Shown here: positions 44,068 to 53,073 of the stretch, piece by piece | Layout of the letters: the number at the start of each line of letters is the position of its first letter | Numbering within the stretch: the first letter of the stretch is position 1 | Origin: Amycolatopsis suaedae | GTDB lineage: Bacteria > Actinomycetota > Actinomycetes > Mycobacteriales > Pseudonocardiaceae | Direction: 5' to 3' | NCBI RefSeq assembly: GCF_004214935.1 | Contig: NZ_SFCC01000008.1 | Span: 124,001 to 188,000, forward strand | Length of the DNA: 64,000 nt | Notes under the pieces: generated by a model | Database searches by the model: none | What the model was told of the DNA's origin: nothing | What the model saw: only the letters and a program-made list of their open reading frames with translations | Made by a program: the position numbers and the translations under genes

Positions 44068-45024
44068 ATGAGCGCCCTCTCCCCAGCCGAGCTCGGCCTG
44101 CCCGCCGAGCCCGCTGCCGCGAAGCCGAAGGACCCGCCTGCCACCCACCTGCGGGTCAAACTGGACGCGCAGCTGCGTGCACTGCTGGGCCACGAGGCGG
44201 GCGCGAGAGTGGGCAGCGACCCGGAGCACGTACACCAGATGCGGGTGGCCATCCGCCGCATGCGCAGCGTGCTGAAGATGTCCGGTGACCTGCTCGGCCC
44301 CACCACCGAGCCGGTACGGGCGGAGCTGGGCTGGCTGGGCACCACGCTCGGCGAGGTCCGCGACCTCGACGTGCTGATCATCCGGCTGCGGGCGGTGACC
44401 GCCGGGTTCGGCGCCGTCGATCAGCCGTCCGCCCGCAGGCTGGTGTCGAAGTTCGTCACCCAGCGCGGCAACGCGAAACGGCGGCTGATCCGCACGCTGG
44501 ACAGCTCCCGCTACGCCACGCTGATCAACCAGCTCGCCCAGCTCGCCCGGCGGCCGGAAATCGAACGGGTCGACGGCCTGACCGGCGACGGCGCCACCAC
44601 CGCCCGACTCGATCTCGTGGCCGGTCTGCGCAAGCCGTACCGCAAGCTCGCCAAGGCCGTCGCCGCGTTGCCGGAGGACCCACCGGACGACGACCTGCAC
44701 GCGCTGCGGATCATGGGCAAGCGTTTGCGGTACGCCGCGGAACTGGCCGAGCCCGCGGCGGGCAAGAAGCGGGCGCCGCAGGTCAGGGAGCTGATGAAGG
44801 CGGCGAAGCGGCTGCAGACGGTGCTCGGCGAGCACCAGGACGCCTGCGTCGCAGCCGAGCGGGTACGCAGACTGCTGGACCCGGACACGAGCCCGGACCC
44901 GCAGGTGGCGTTCATCGCCGGCCGGATCGTGGAGTGCGAGGCGGCCCGCCGGGCGGACGCCCGGGCCGACTACCCGAGGGCAGTCGCCCGCATCCACTCG
45001 ACGGCGAAGTCGCTACTCCGCTAA
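44068..45024 (+). CDS. CHAD domain protein
   Basis: The 318-residue protein carries two CHAD half-repeats: VHQMRVAIRRMRSVLKMSG and ALRIMGKRLRYAAELAE, with conserved His and Arg/Lys residues that bind polyphosphate, and LQTVLGEHQDACVA. CHAD proteins bind inorganic polyphosphate. It follows dapD by 27 bases on the same strand. It lacks the CYTH domain found in some relatives. It converges on the aminotransferase gene with a 12-bp overlap. Confidence 0.88.
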   Translation: MSALSPAELGLPAEPAAAKPKDPPATHLRVKLDAQLRALLGHEAGARVGSDPEHVHQMRVAIRRMRSVLKMSGDLLGPTTEPVRAELGWLGTTLGEVRDLDVLIIRLRAVTAGFGAVDQPSARRLVSKFVTQRGNAKRRLIRTLDSSRYATLINQLAQLARRPEIERVDGLTGDGATTARLDLVAGLRKPYRKLAKAVAALPEDPPDDDLHALRIMGKRLRYAAELAEPAAGKKRAPQVRELMKAAKRLQTVLGEHQDACVAAERVRRLLDPDTSPDPQVAFIAGRIVECEAARRADARADYPRAVARIHSTAKSLLR

Positions 45025-46104
45025 CCGCTCAGCGGCGGCTTCCACTCGCTCGTCGGTGGCGGTCAGCGCCACCCGGACGTGCTGCCTGCCCGCCGGGCCG
45101 TAGAACGTGCCCGGCGCGACCAGGATGCCCCGGTCGGCCAGCCAGCCGACGGTCGTCCAGGCGTCCTCGTCGCGGGTGGACCACAGGTACAGCCCGGCCT
45201 CGGAGTGGTCGATCCGGAAGCCGCTGTCCCGCAGCGCCTTGCGCAGCAGCAGGCGCCGGTGCGCGTACCGCTCACGCTGCCGCGCGACGCCCTCGTCGTC
45301 GTCCAGCGCGGCGACCATGGCCTGCTGGACCGGCCTCGGCACGATCATCCCGGCGTGCTTGCGCACCGCCAGCAGCCGCGCGACCAGCTCCGGGTCGCCG
45401 GCGACGAACCCGGCGCGGTAACCGGCCAGGTTGGCCGACTTGGACAGCGAATGCACGGCCAGCAGCCCGTCGAGCCTGCCGCCGGTGACCGACGGGTGCA
45501 GCAGCGACACCGGCTCGCTCTCCCAGCCCAGCGCCAGGTAGCACTCGTCGGACACGACGACCGTGCCCCGCTCGCGGGCCCACTCGACGACCTTGCGCAG
45601 GTGGTCGACGCCCAGCACGCGACCGGTCGGGTTGGACGGCGAGTTCAGCCACAGGATCGCCGGGCGGCGCGGCCCGAGCTGGGTCAGCCCGTCGGCACGC
45701 ACCGGCTCGGCCCCCGCCAGCAGGACCCCGACCTCGTAGGTCGGGTAGGCGACCTCGGGGATCACCACGACGTCGCCAGGCCCGGCGCCGAGCAACCTCG
45801 GCAGCCAGGCGACCAGCTCCTTCGAGCCGATCGTGGGCAGTACCGCCTGCGGATCGACGCCGGTGACCCCGTGCCGCCTGCTCAGCGCGGCGACGGCGGC
45901 GGTGCGCAGCTCGGGAATGCCGTGGGTGGTGGGATAACCAGGCAGATCCGAGGCCGACGCCAGCGCCGCCCGCACGTTCTCCGCGACCGGGTCGACCGGC
46001 GTGCCGACCGAGAGGTCGACGATGCCGCCGGGGTGGGCTCGCGCCCGCGCACCGTATTCGGCGAGCTGGTCCCACGGAAAGTCGGGCAGGGACGGCGGGA
46101 TCAT
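45013..46104 (-). CDS. dapC: N-succinyldiaminopimelate aminotransferase DapC-like
   Basis: The 363-residue class I PLP aminotransferase has [30 protein letters not shown] and the Schiff-base lysine in [21 protein letters not shown]. The start ATG overlaps the ferredoxin stop by four bases. Adjacency of the ferredoxin and of dapE and dapD supports the DapC assignment (amination of N-succinyl-2-amino-6-oxopimelate). Many annotations call this group simply 'aminotransferase', so specificity is inferred. Confidence 0.85.
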   Translation of the reverse strand: MIPPSLPDFPWDQLAEYGARARAHPGGIVDLSVGTPVDPVAENVRAALASASDLPGYPTTHGIPELRTAAVAALSRRHGVTGVDPQAVLPTIGSKELVAWLPRLLGAGPGDVVVIPEVAYPTYEVGVLLAGAEPVRADGLTQLGPRRPAILWLNSPSNPTGRVLGVDHLRKVVEWARERGTVVVSDECYLALGWESEPVSLLHPSVTGGRLDGLLAVHSLSKSANLAGYRAGFVAGDPELVARLLAVRKHAGMIVPRPVQQAMVAALDDDEGVARQRERYAHRRLLLRKALRDSGFRIDHSEAGLYLWSTRDEDAWTTVGWLADRGILVAPGTFYGPAGRQHVRVALTATDERVEAAAERLAE

Positions 46105-46421
46105 TCGCCCTGCGGGGGCAGGTCCTTGATGAACTGCGGGTCGTGGCTGGTCTTGCCGACCTTGGACGCGCCGCCGGGCGAGCCCAGCTCGTCGAAGAAG
46201 TCGACGTTGGCCTTGGTGTAGGCCGACCACTCGTCGGGCACGTCGTCCTCGTAGTAGATGGCCTCGACCGGGCACACCGGCTCGCAGGCACCGCAGTCGA
46301 CGCACTCGTCCGGGTGGATGTAGAGCATCCGGTCGCCCTCGTAAATGCAGTCGACGGGGCACTCGTCGATGCACGCCTTGTCGAGCACGTCGACGCAGGG
46401 CTCGGCGATCACGTAGGTCAC
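46101..46421 (-). CDS. fdxA: 7Fe ferredoxin
   Basis: The 106-residue protein has Cys at 9, 17, 21, 25, 40, 43, 46 and 50, the same spacing as the 7Fe ferredoxins (one 3Fe-4S and one 4Fe-4S centre; the Cys at 25 is the free one). The acidic 40-residue C-terminal extension is usual for the actinobacterial/Azotobacter FdI-like type. It is an electron carrier; its redox partner is not encoded nearby. Confidence 0.92.
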   Translation of the reverse strand: MTYVIAEPCVDVLDKACIDECPVDCIYEGDRMLYIHPDECVDCGACEPVCPVEAIYYEDDVPDEWSAYTKANVDFFDELGSPGGASKVGKTSHDPQFIKDLPPQGE

Positions 46422-46506
46422 TGCGCACTCCTGCAGGTCATCTGTTCGGGTCTCGCTTCACGCGACATTACGCGTCCCGAACCGGTGGAATCGGCTGAGG
46501 TCACCC

Positions 46507-46680
46507 TCACCGGTCGCGCCGGCGGCGCTCCGGCTCACGCCGGTCGCCGGTGATCCGGAACTTCGGCGGTTCGGGCTTGTCGTCCTCGGGCTTCGTGCGC
46601 CCGAGCGACCGGTTGAACCCGTCGGCGATCTCGTCGACCAGCTTCTCCCTGTGCTTCTCGTCCCTCCGGAAAACGCTCAT
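46507..46680 (-). CDS. Small charged protein, 57 aa
   Basis: The ATG at 46680 opens a 57-codon frame: MSVFRRDEKHREKLVDEIAD then GFNRSLGR and a Pro/Glu/Lys-rich tail ending in RRRRDR. It has no hydrophobic segment. AT-rich DNA with ACAATT precedes the divergent GNAT start at 46696. It is a conserved-looking small actinobacterial protein that I cannot assign. Confidence 0.6.
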   Translation of the reverse strand: MSVFRRDEKHREKLVDEIADGFNRSLGRTKPEDDKPEPPKFRITGDRREPERRRRDR

Positions 46681-46695
46681 GGGGACAATTAAACC

Positions 46696-47430
46696 GTGAA
46701 CAGTGCCGAATCACTCGAACTCGCCTGCACCGCGGCCTGGCCGCCGGTCCACCTGCGTGAACTGGGCCGATGGCGGCTGCGGGCCGCGGGCGGGTTCACC
46801 GGCCGTGCCAACAGCGCGCTGGCCGTCGGCGACCCGGGAATCCCGCTCGCGCGGGCGCTCGAGCAGGTGTGTGAGTTCGCCCACTCCCACGGTCTGGACC
46901 CCATGGTGCACGCCATCGACGGCAGCGCGACGGAGTCCGCGATCGCGGACTGCGGCTGGGTGCCGCACACCACGCATCCGGCCGGTCACGAGGTGTCGGT
47001 GCTGCTCGGCCCGCTCACCGGCGAGCCGGGCACCGCCGAGGTGCTCGACGAGCCGGCCCCGGCGTGGTGGGAGCTGTGCGCGGGCACCACCGCGCCGGAC
47101 CCGGCACAGCGGCACGTGCTCACCGGCGCGGAACTCGTCGGCTACGCCGTGTGCGGCACGACCGCGGCAGGCCGGGGCGCGGTGGTCGGCGACCTGCTGC
47201 ACGTGTCGCGGCTGGCCGTGCGCCCGGAGCACCGGCGGCGCGGGTTGGGCACGGCGGTGATGGGCGCGCTGTCCGGCTGGGCCGCGGCGCACGGCGCCAC
47301 CCGCACCGTGCTGCAGGTCGACGTGAACAACGCCGCGGCACTCGCGTTGTACGCCCGGCTCGGATTCACCGAACATCACCGGTACCGGTACTGGGTTCCC
47401 GCCCGCGCGTGCGAGGATCGCTCACCGTGA
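46696..47430 (+). CDS. GNAT N-acetyltransferase (Rv0428c-like)
   Basis: The 244-residue protein has an unusual N-terminal half (LRELGRWRLRAAGGFTGRANSALA pattern in two blocks, typical of this actinobacterial GNAT subgroup) and a C-terminal GNAT fold with motif A VRPEHRRRGLGTAVMGAL and NNAAALALYARLGFTEHHRY. It may acetylate an amine-bearing metabolite or protein; unknown. GTG start; its stop overlaps the fbiA GTG by four bases, which ties it to the F420 genes. Confidence 0.8.
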   Translation: MNSAESLELACTAAWPPVHLRELGRWRLRAAGGFTGRANSALAVGDPGIPLARALEQVCEFAHSHGLDPMVHAIDGSATESAIADCGWVPHTTHPAGHEVSVLLGPLTGEPGTAEVLDEPAPAWWELCAGTTAPDPAQRHVLTGAELVGYAVCGTTAAGRGAVVGDLLHVSRLAVRPEHRRRGLGTAVMGALSGWAAAHGATRTVLQVDVNNAAALALYARLGFTEHHRYRYWVPARACEDRSP

Positions 47431-48419
47431 AGGTTGTGGTCATTGTCGGCGGTGTCGGCGGCGCCCGGTTCCTGCTCGGGGTGAAGGCCGCACTCGGCCT
47501 GCCGCCGGTCGGTGCGGGCGAATCCCCGCACGAGGTCACCGCGCTGGTCAACACCGGCGACGACGTGTGGATGCACGGGCTGCGGATCTGCCCGGACCTG
47601 GACACCTGCATGTACACCCTGGGCGGCGGGATCGACACCGCCCGCGGGTGGGGACATGCCGGTGAGACGTGGACGGTCAAGGAGGAACTGGCCGCCTACG
47701 GCGCCGAGCCGAGCTGGTTCGGTCTCGGCGACAAGGACATCGCCACGCACCTCATCCGGTCCCGGATGCTGCGGGCCGGCTACCCGCTGTCGGCGGTGAC
47801 CGAGGCCCTGTGCGACCGCTGGCAGCCCGGCGCGCGGCTGCTGCCGATGACCGACGACCGGGTGGAGACCCACGTCGTCGTCGACGACCCGGACGAGCCC
47901 GAACAGCGCAAGGCACTGCACTTCCAGGAATGGTGGGTGCGCTACCGCGCCGAACTGCCCGCGCACTCGATCGTCCCGGTCGGCGCCGAGGAGGCCACGG
48001 CCGGGCCGGGCGTGCTGGAGGCCATCGCCGAGGCCGACGCCGTGTTGTTCGCGCCGTCCAACCCGGTGGTGTCGGTCGGCACCGTGCTGGCCGTGCCGGG
48101 CGTGCGTGAGGCGGTGCGCAAGACGGCGGGCGGCGTGGTCGGCCTGTCCCCGATCATCGGCGGGAAACCGTTGCGCGGCATGGCCGACGCCTGCCTGACC
48201 GCGATCGGCGTGGAGACCTCGGCGGAGGCGGTCGGCCGCCACTACGGCTCGCGGCAGACGTCGTCGGACGGGCTGCTGGACGGCTGGCTGGTGCACTCCG
48301 GCGACAAGGCCGACGTCCCCGGCGTCGCGGTGCGTGCCGTGCCGCTGATCATGTCCGATGTGGACGCCACGGCCGAGATGGCCCGCGCGGCACTGGAACT
48401 GTCCGGAGTGGACCTGTGA
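47427..48419 (+). CDS. fbiA: F420 biosynthesis transferase FbiA (CofD)
   Basis: The 330-residue protein starts with the glycine-rich [17 protein letters not shown] and has the family motifs [19 protein letters not shown], FLxxxK-type [14 protein letters not shown], and the acidic [19 protein letters not shown]. CofD/FbiA joins phosphoenolpyruvyl- or lactyl-diphosphoguanosine with the deazaflavin FO to give F420-0 (or its dehydro form). GTG start, coupled to the GNAT gene upstream and to fbiB downstream, where the overlap is four bases. Confidence 0.92.
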   Translation: MKVVVIVGGVGGARFLLGVKAALGLPPVGAGESPHEVTALVNTGDDVWMHGLRICPDLDTCMYTLGGGIDTARGWGHAGETWTVKEELAAYGAEPSWFGLGDKDIATHLIRSRMLRAGYPLSAVTEALCDRWQPGARLLPMTDDRVETHVVVDDPDEPEQRKALHFQEWWVRYRAELPAHSIVPVGAEEATAGPGVLEAIAEADAVLFAPSNPVVSVGTVLAVPGVREAVRKTAGGVVGLSPIIGGKPLRGMADACLTAIGVETSAEAVGRHYGSRQTSSDGLLDGWLVHSGDKADVPGVAVRAVPLIMSDVDATAEMARAALELSGVDL

Positions 48420-49756
48420 ACGACCATGCCTCACCGAAGCTGGAGATCCTGCCGGTCGAGGGCCTGCCCGAGTTCGGCCCCGGCGACGACCTCACCGGCG
48501 CCATCGCCGACGCCGCCCGCTGGCTGCGTTCCGGCGACGTCGTGGTGGTGACCAGCAAGGTCGTCTCCAAGACCGAGGGCATGCTGCACCGGGTGCCCGC
48601 CGACCCCGAGCTACGCGACGCCGCGCGCCGCAAGCTGGTGGAGTCGGAGTCGGTGCGGGTCATCGCCAGGATCAACCGCACGGTGATCACCGAGAACCGG
48701 CTCGGCATCGTGCAGGCGGCCTCCGGCGTGGACGCGTCCAACGTCGCCGGCGACACGATCGCCACGCTGCCCGCCGATCCCGACGCCTCCGCGCTGGCCC
48801 TGCGCAACGGGCTGCGGGAACGACTCGGCGTCGAGGTGGCCGTGGTGATCACCGACACCATGGGCCGCGCCTGGCGGGTCGGGCAGACCGACGCCGCCAT
48901 CGGCTCGTCCGGCCTGCGGGTGCTGCACGCCTACGCCGGGCAGGTCGACTCGCAGGGCAACGAACTGGCCGTCACCGAGGTGGCCGTCGCCGACGAACTC
49001 GCCGCGGCGGCGGACCTGGTGAAGGGAAAGCTGGGCGGCACGCCGGTCGCGGTCGTACGCGGGCTGACGCTGACCGACGACGGCTCGACGGCGCGGGACC
49101 TGATCCGGCCGACCGGCGAGGACCTGTTCCGGCTGGGCACCAACGAGGCGATCGAGCAGGGCCGCCGGGAGGCGGTGCTGGTCCGCCGGTCGGTGCGCTC
49201 GTTCACCAGCGAGCCGGTGGACCCGGACGTCCTGCGGCGCGCGATCGGCGCGGCGCTCACCGCGCCCGCGCCGCACCACACGCGGCCGGTGCGGTTCGTC
49301 TGGCTGCGCAGCAGGCCGGTGCGGGACAAGCTGCTGGAGGCGATGCGGGACCGGTGGCGGGCCGACCTGGCCGGTGACGGGTTCACCGAGGAGCAGATCA
49401 CCAAGCGGATCTCCCGCGGCGACATCCTGTTCGACGCGCCCGAGGTCGTGGTGCCGTTCCTGCTGCCCGACGGCATGCACACCTACTCCGACGAGCGGCG
49501 CAACGCCTGCGAGAACACGATGTTCACCGTCGCCGGGGGCGCCGCGGTGCAGGGCCTGCTGATCGCGCTGGCCGCCGAGGGGCTGGGGTCCTGCTGGATC
49601 GGGTCGACGATCTTCGCCGCCGACACCGTGCGGCAGACGCTGGACCTCGCAGCGGGCTGGCGCCCGCTGGGTGCCGTCGCGATCGGTCATCCCGCCGACG
49701 GGCCCGCGGGGCCCCGGCCGCCGCGGGAGCCCGGTGATTGGCTGGTGGAACTGTGA
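48416..49756 (+). CDS. fbiB: F420:glutamyl ligase / nitroreductase fusion FbiB
   Basis: The 446-residue protein is bifunctional as in mycobacteria. The N-terminal CofE part (about 1-245: [53 protein letters not shown]) ligates glutamates to F420-0. The C-terminal nitroreductase-like part (about 250-446: [38 protein letters not shown]) reduces the dehydro-F420 precursor using FMN. The start (GTG) overlaps fbiA by 4 bp and its stop overlaps the Nudix start. Confidence 0.92.
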   Translation: MNDHASPKLEILPVEGLPEFGPGDDLTGAIADAARWLRSGDVVVVTSKVVSKTEGMLHRVPADPELRDAARRKLVESESVRVIARINRTVITENRLGIVQAASGVDASNVAGDTIATLPADPDASALALRNGLRERLGVEVAVVITDTMGRAWRVGQTDAAIGSSGLRVLHAYAGQVDSQGNELAVTEVAVADELAAAADLVKGKLGGTPVAVVRGLTLTDDGSTARDLIRPTGEDLFRLGTNEAIEQGRREAVLVRRSVRSFTSEPVDPDVLRRAIGAALTAPAPHHTRPVRFVWLRSRPVRDKLLEAMRDRWRADLAGDGFTEEQITKRISRGDILFDAPEVVVPFLLPDGMHTYSDERRNACENTMFTVAGGAAVQGLLIALAAEGLGSCWIGSTIFAADTVRQTLDLAAGWRPLGAVAIGHPADGPAGPRPPREPGDWLVEL

Positions 49757-50280
49757 TCCATACCGACGCCGTGTCCGTACTAGAGGAATGGAAGGCACCG
49801 ACGGCGGGCCAGGAAGCGCTGCGGCAGGCGTATCTGGGCTTTCTCGCGGCCCGCGAGGACGCCTGTGCGCGCTCGTGCGCGGCCGGGCACCTGACGGCGT
49901 CGGCCGTGGTGCTCGACGCCGACGGCGAGCACACGCTGCTCACGCTCCACCCGAGGGTCGGGCGGTGGCTGCAACTGGGCGGGCACTGCGAGGCCGACGA
50001 CACCGGCCTGGCCGCGGCCGCGCTGCGGGAGGCGACCGAAGAGTCCGGAATGGACGGTCTGGTCATCGACCCGGAGCCGGTTCACCTGGACGTCCACCCG
50101 GTCACCTGCTCGCTCGGCGTGCCGACCAGGCATTTCGACGTGCGGTTCGCCGTGCGTGCGCCGCGGGGTGCACAGCCGGTGCGCAGCGAGGAGTCCGACG
50201 ACCTGCGCTGGTGGCCGGTGACCGCGCTGCCGCCGGATTCGGAGGACCTGGTGGAAATGCTGGCCGCCGCTGTCGGTTAG
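49753..50280 (+). CDS. Nudix hydrolase (in F420 operon)
   Basis: The 175-residue protein begins at the GTG overlapping the fbiB stop (GTGA). Nudix box: [25 protein letters not shown] at about 82-106, with the metal-binding Glu residues present; the first Glu of G-x5-E is displaced to EAD. A conserved HLTASAVVL start is typical of actinobacterial relatives next to fbiB. Substrate unknown; role in F420 metabolism is suggested only by context. Confidence 0.78.
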   Translation: MIHTDAVSVLEEWKAPTAGQEALRQAYLGFLAAREDACARSCAAGHLTASAVVLDADGEHTLLTLHPRVGRWLQLGGHCEADDTGLAAAALREATEESGMDGLVIDPEPVHLDVHPVTCSLGVPTRHFDVRFAVRAPRGAQPVRSEESDDLRWWPVTALPPDSEDLVEMLAAAVG

Positions 50281-50327
50281 AAACCGTCACCGCATGTCTT
50301 GAGTTGATCACCCACGGTTCGCTACCG

Positions 50328-50339
50328 TGGTCTAGACCA
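50328..50339 (+). promoter_or_regulatory. DasR-type operator (TGGTCTAGACCA) at first LPMO promoter
   Basis: A perfect 12-bp palindrome, the core of the DasR responsive element known from chitin genes of Streptomyces. TTGAGT (50299-50304) and TACCGT (50323-50328) with an 18-bp spacer could be the promoter, so the operator overlaps the start of transcription, a repressing position. The LPMO start is at 50377. Confidence 0.75.
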
Positions 50340-50376
50340 ACCGCTCCGCCGCCAATGACGCCCGGAGGAGTTCGAC

Positions 50377-50898
50377 ATGTCCACGAGAAGAAGACGGCTC
50401 GCCACCATCGCCGCGGGTGCGGCCATCGCGCCACTGATCACCGTGGTCCTGCCGGCCGGAACGGCCAGTGCGCACGGCTACGTCAATTCCCCGCCCAGCA
50501 GGCAGGCCCAGTGCGCGGCAGGCACGGTGCCGTGCGGGGCCATCAAGTACGAACCGCAGAGCGTCGAGGGTCCGAAGGGCCTGCGCAGCTGCAACGGCGG
50601 GGTCGGCAGATTCGCCGAGCTGAACGACGACAGCAAGGGCTGGCGTGCCACCTCGGTCGGCAAGACGGTGACGTTCAACTGGACGTTCACCGCGCGGCAC
50701 CGCACCGCGAACTACGAGTACTTCCTCGGCGGCCGCAAGCTCGCCACGTTCGACGGCGGCAACCAGCAACCGCCCGCCAACGTCTCGCACCAGGTCAACC
50801 TGGGCAACGTCAGCGGACGGCAGAAGGTGCTGGCCATCTGGAACATCGGCGACACGGCGAACGCGTTCTACGCCTGCATCGATCTCCAGGTCCGCTAG
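50377..50898 (+). CDS. AA10 lytic polysaccharide monooxygenase (chitin type), copy 1
   Basis: The 173-residue protein has a Sec/Tat-like signal (RRRRLATIAAG) cleaved before His33 (SA|HGYVNSPPSRQ), giving the histidine-brace N-terminus. The second brace histidine is His108 (ARHRTA). Cys pairs are conserved. The size and NDDSKGW, NISHQVNL-like blocks match chitin-active AA10 enzymes without extra modules. It oxidatively cleaves crystalline chitin (or cellulose). A DasR site in its promoter supports chitin. Confidence 0.9.
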   Translation: MSTRRRRLATIAAGAAIAPLITVVLPAGTASAHGYVNSPPSRQAQCAAGTVPCGAIKYEPQSVEGPKGLRSCNGGVGRFAELNDDSKGWRATSVGKTVTFNWTFTARHRTANYEYFLGGRKLATFDGGNQQPPANVSHQVNLGNVSGRQKVLAIWNIGDTANAFYACIDLQVR

Positions 50899-50908
50899 GA
50901 ACACCCAC

Positions 50909-50942
50909 GAGCCCGGTGTCGCCCTCCGGCGGCGCCGGGCTC
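50909..50942 (+). terminator. Terminator hairpin after first LPMO
   Basis: GAGCCCGG (50909-50916) pairs with CCGGGCTC (50935-50942) over eight bases, with a GC-rich loop that contains a smaller GCC/GGC stem. It lies 11 bases after the stop codon. Confidence 0.65.
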
Positions 50943-50991
50943 GCCGCTGCCAGCGGTAAATCACCAACACTGGACGAGTTTTTGTCATTGC

Positions 50992-51028
50992 TTGACCATC
51001 ACCCGAGCGGCCGTTATGGTCTAGACCA
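50992..51028 (+). promoter_or_regulatory. Promoter with DasR-type operator at second LPMO
   Basis: TTGACC (50992-50997), a 17-bp spacer and TATGGT (51015-51020) form a good promoter. The palindrome TGGTCTAGACCA (51017-51028) overlaps the -10 hexamer. The same 12-bp operator occurs at the first LPMO, so the two genes have separate but equally controlled promoters. Confidence 0.75.
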
Positions 51029-51126
51029 CACGTTGGATGTGAAACGTTTTCGGAGGCGGACCGGCCCCACCGGGATGCCTTTCTCCGCATGAGAAATCCG
51101 GCCTTCAATGGAGAAGGAGCGTTGAC

Positions 51127-51645
51127 ATGACCATGAAACGGAACCTGGCGGTGGTGGCCGCCGGAGCGGCTCTCGCGCCGCTGCTGACCGTGGTCCTGCC
51201 CGCGGCGACCGCCAGCGCGCACGGCTACGTCAACTCCCCGCCCAGCCGCCAGGCCCAGTGTGCGTCGAACACCGTGCCGTGCGGCCCGATCAAGTGGGAG
51301 CCGCAGAGCGTCGAGGGCCCGAAGGGCCTGCGTGACTGCAGTGGCGGCAACTCCGCGTTCGCCGAGCTGAACGACGACAGCAAGGGCTGGAAGGCCACGC
51401 CGATCGGCAAGGACGCGACCTTCACCTGGAAGTTCACCGCGCGGCACCGCACCGCGAACTGGGAGTACTACGTGGGCGGCACGAAGGTCGCCGACATCTC
51501 CGGGAACAACCAGCAGCCGCCGGAGACCGTGTCGCACCAGGTGAACCTGGGCAACTTCTCGGGCAAGCAGAAGGTGCTGGCCATCTGGAACGTCGGCGAC
51601 ACCGCCAACGCCTTCTACGCCTGCATCGACGTCCAGGTGGGCTGA
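51127..51645 (+). CDS. AA10 lytic polysaccharide monooxygenase (chitin type), copy 2
   Basis: The 172-residue paralogue has the same plan: signal peptide, mature N-terminus at His32 (HGYVNSPPSRQ), second His at 107 (ARHRTA). Roughly three quarters of residues agree with copy 1, with differences clustered in the loop around residues 45-75 and the C-terminal half (YYVGGTKVADISGN). It arose by tandem duplication that included the promoter and DasR operator. A GGAGAAGGAG site precedes the ATG. Confidence 0.9.
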   Translation: MTMKRNLAVVAAGAALAPLLTVVLPAATASAHGYVNSPPSRQAQCASNTVPCGPIKWEPQSVEGPKGLRDCSGGNSAFAELNDDSKGWKATPIGKDATFTWKFTARHRTANWEYYVGGTKVADISGNNQQPPETVSHQVNLGNFSGKQKVLAIWNVGDTANAFYACIDVQVG

Positions 51646-51661
51646 TTCCGCGGTTGACTTT

Positions 51662-51703
51662 TGTATCAACCCCTGTGCACTCTGCTGCACAGGGGTTGAT
51701 ACA
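51662..51703. promoter_or_regulatory. Perfect 18-bp inverted repeat between LPMO2 and GntR gene
   Basis: TGTATCAACCCCTGTGCA and its exact complement flank the six-base loop CTCTGC. It is 17 bases after the LPMO2 stop and 47 bases before the regulator's start. It can act as a terminator of LPMO2; TGTATCA/TGATACA arms are also a plausible operator for the GntR protein. No U-run follows, so I favour the operator or a mixed role. Confidence 0.6.
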
Positions 51704-51749
51704 TATAGGCCGTGCTGTCCGGCAGGCGGCACAGTACGGTGGGCACACG

Positions 51750-52154
51750 ATGATCCTCAGCGTCGACAACACCTCGCCGGTGCCGCCGTACGAGCAGGTC
51801 CGCTCCGCGCTGGCGCAGCAGATCAACGACCGGACGCTCCCGGTCGGCACGAAGCTGCCCACCGTGCGCAAGCTCGCCGCGGACCTCGGCATCGCGCCCA
51901 ACACCATCGCGCGGGCCTACCGGGAACTCGAGGAGGCCGGCCTGATCGAGACGCGCGGCCGCGCGGGCAGCTTCGTCGGCGCCTCCGGCGACCAGAACCG
52001 CAGCCGGGCACAGCAGGCCGCGGCCGAGTACGCCAGAACCGTCCGCAAGCTGGGGCTGAGCCAGGGCGAGGCGCTGGCCATCGTGACCGCCGCGCTGGAG
52101 AGCCAGCTGTCGGCCGCGCCGTCCTCCGCGTTCCGTCCCCGCCCCGCGCACTGA
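51750..52154 (+). CDS. Short GntR (YtrA-type) transcriptional regulator
   Basis: The 134-residue protein is a winged HTH (PPYEQVRSALAQQINDRTLP, LPTVRKLAADLGIAPNTIAR, RELEEAGLIETRGRAG) followed by a short helical C-terminal part of about 50 residues, the size of the YtrA subfamily. YtrA regulators usually sit beside ABC transporters; none is adjacent here. An upstream in-frame extension to 51654 runs through the inverted repeat and is rejected. It may bind the 18-bp repeat upstream. Confidence 0.85.
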   Translation: MILSVDNTSPVPPYEQVRSALAQQINDRTLPVGTKLPTVRKLAADLGIAPNTIARAYRELEEAGLIETRGRAGSFVGASGDQNRSRAQQAAAEYARTVRKLGLSQGEALAIVTAALESQLSAAPSSAFRPRPAH

Positions 52155-52167
52155 CCCGAAGCGGGCG

Positions 52168-53073
52168 TCAGATGGCGCGGAAGTCGCGGATCGGGTACCT
52201 CGGGCCGAAGCGGGGCCTGCGTGCCCCGGACGCCTCCAGGTACCGCACCGCCCGCTGACGCTGCGGCGCGTACGGGGCGAGCACCTCGGCCATCCCGGCG
52301 TCGTCCAGTGCCCTGCCGACCAGGGCGTGACCGACCACGGCCGGGATGTGGAAGTCGCCGAAGCTGACCGCGTCCGGGTCACCCCAGGCCCGCTGCGCCA
52401 CCTCGGCCGCCGTCCACACGCCGATGCCGCGGACCGTCCGCAGCAGCGCCCTGCCCCGTTCCCCCCGCAGCTCCGCTGCCCGCTGCAGATGCCCGGCCAC
52501 CCTGGCCGAGGCGATCAGCGCCTGCCGCCGCTTGACGTCGACGCCCGCGCGGTGCCACTCCCAGTCCTCAATGGACAACACGGCGGACGGCGACGGCGGC
52601 ACCCGGAGCGCCTTCGGCGCCGGGCCCGGCGCCGGTTCGCCGAACCACCGGCACAGCTCCCGCCACGACCGCCGCGCCTCGATGCCGGTCACCTTCTGTT
52701 CCAGCACCGCGGGCACCAGCACGTCCCACACCCGGCCGGCCGCGCCCAGCCGCAGGTTCGGGCTGCGCTGCCGTCCCGCCGCCACGGCCGGGTGATGCGG
52801 GACGAACCCCTCGTCGTCGTCCTCGGCACCGAGCAACGCGGGCACGCCGTCGAGCAGGAACTCCGCGCCCGCGCCCCAGCCAGCCGCCTCGACGCTGCCG
52901 TCGGAGCAGCGCCGCAGGCCCAGCGTGCCCGGCCCGTCCGGGGTGTTGGCCGCCAGCCACACCCGGCCCGGCGCGTCCCACTGCACGGTGGGATCGCCCC
53001 GGCCCCGCCGCAACGGGGCCAGGACCCCGGCGAAGTCGAGCGCGTAGCCCGGCGTCCAGCGTCTAGACGTCAC
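52168..53073 (-). CDS. AlkA-like DNA glycosylase (HhH-GPD)
   Basis: The 301-residue protein has the HhH-GPD core: VRGIGVWTAAEVAQRAWGDP and VSFGDFHIP, with the catalytic Asp in GDFH, preceded by a domain with VLVPAVLEQKVTGIEARRSW. It fits 3-methyladenine glycosylase II-type repair enzymes; substrate range is unproven. A GTG at 53073 overlaps the end of the pyrophosphorylase gene by 11 bp, so the two are coupled. It does not have the N-terminal Ada domain. Confidence 0.82.
   Translation of the reverse strand: MTSRRWTPGYALDFAGVLAPLRRGRGDPTVQWDAPGRVWLAANTPDGPGTLGLRRCSDGSVEAAGWGAGAEFLLDGVPALLGAEDDDEGFVPHHPAVAAGRQRSPNLRLGAAGRVWDVLVPAVLEQKVTGIEARRSWRELCRWFGEPAPGPAPKALRVPPSPSAVLSIEDWEWHRAGVDVKRRQALIASARVAGHLQRAAELRGERGRALLRTVRGIGVWTAAEVAQRAWGDPDAVSFGDFHIPAVVGHALVGRALDDAGMAEVLAPYAPQRQRAVRYLEASGARRPRFGPRYPIRDFRAI

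Noticed and set aside
51662..51703. Simple rho-independent terminator of LPMO2
   Set aside because: The stem is perfect but no U-run follows on either strand and it precedes a regulator gene, so a pure terminator is not the best reading.
51654..51749. Upstream start of the GntR regulator at 51654
   Set aside because: The extension translates the inverted repeat and is not conserved-looking; the ATG at 51750 begins directly before the winged HTH.
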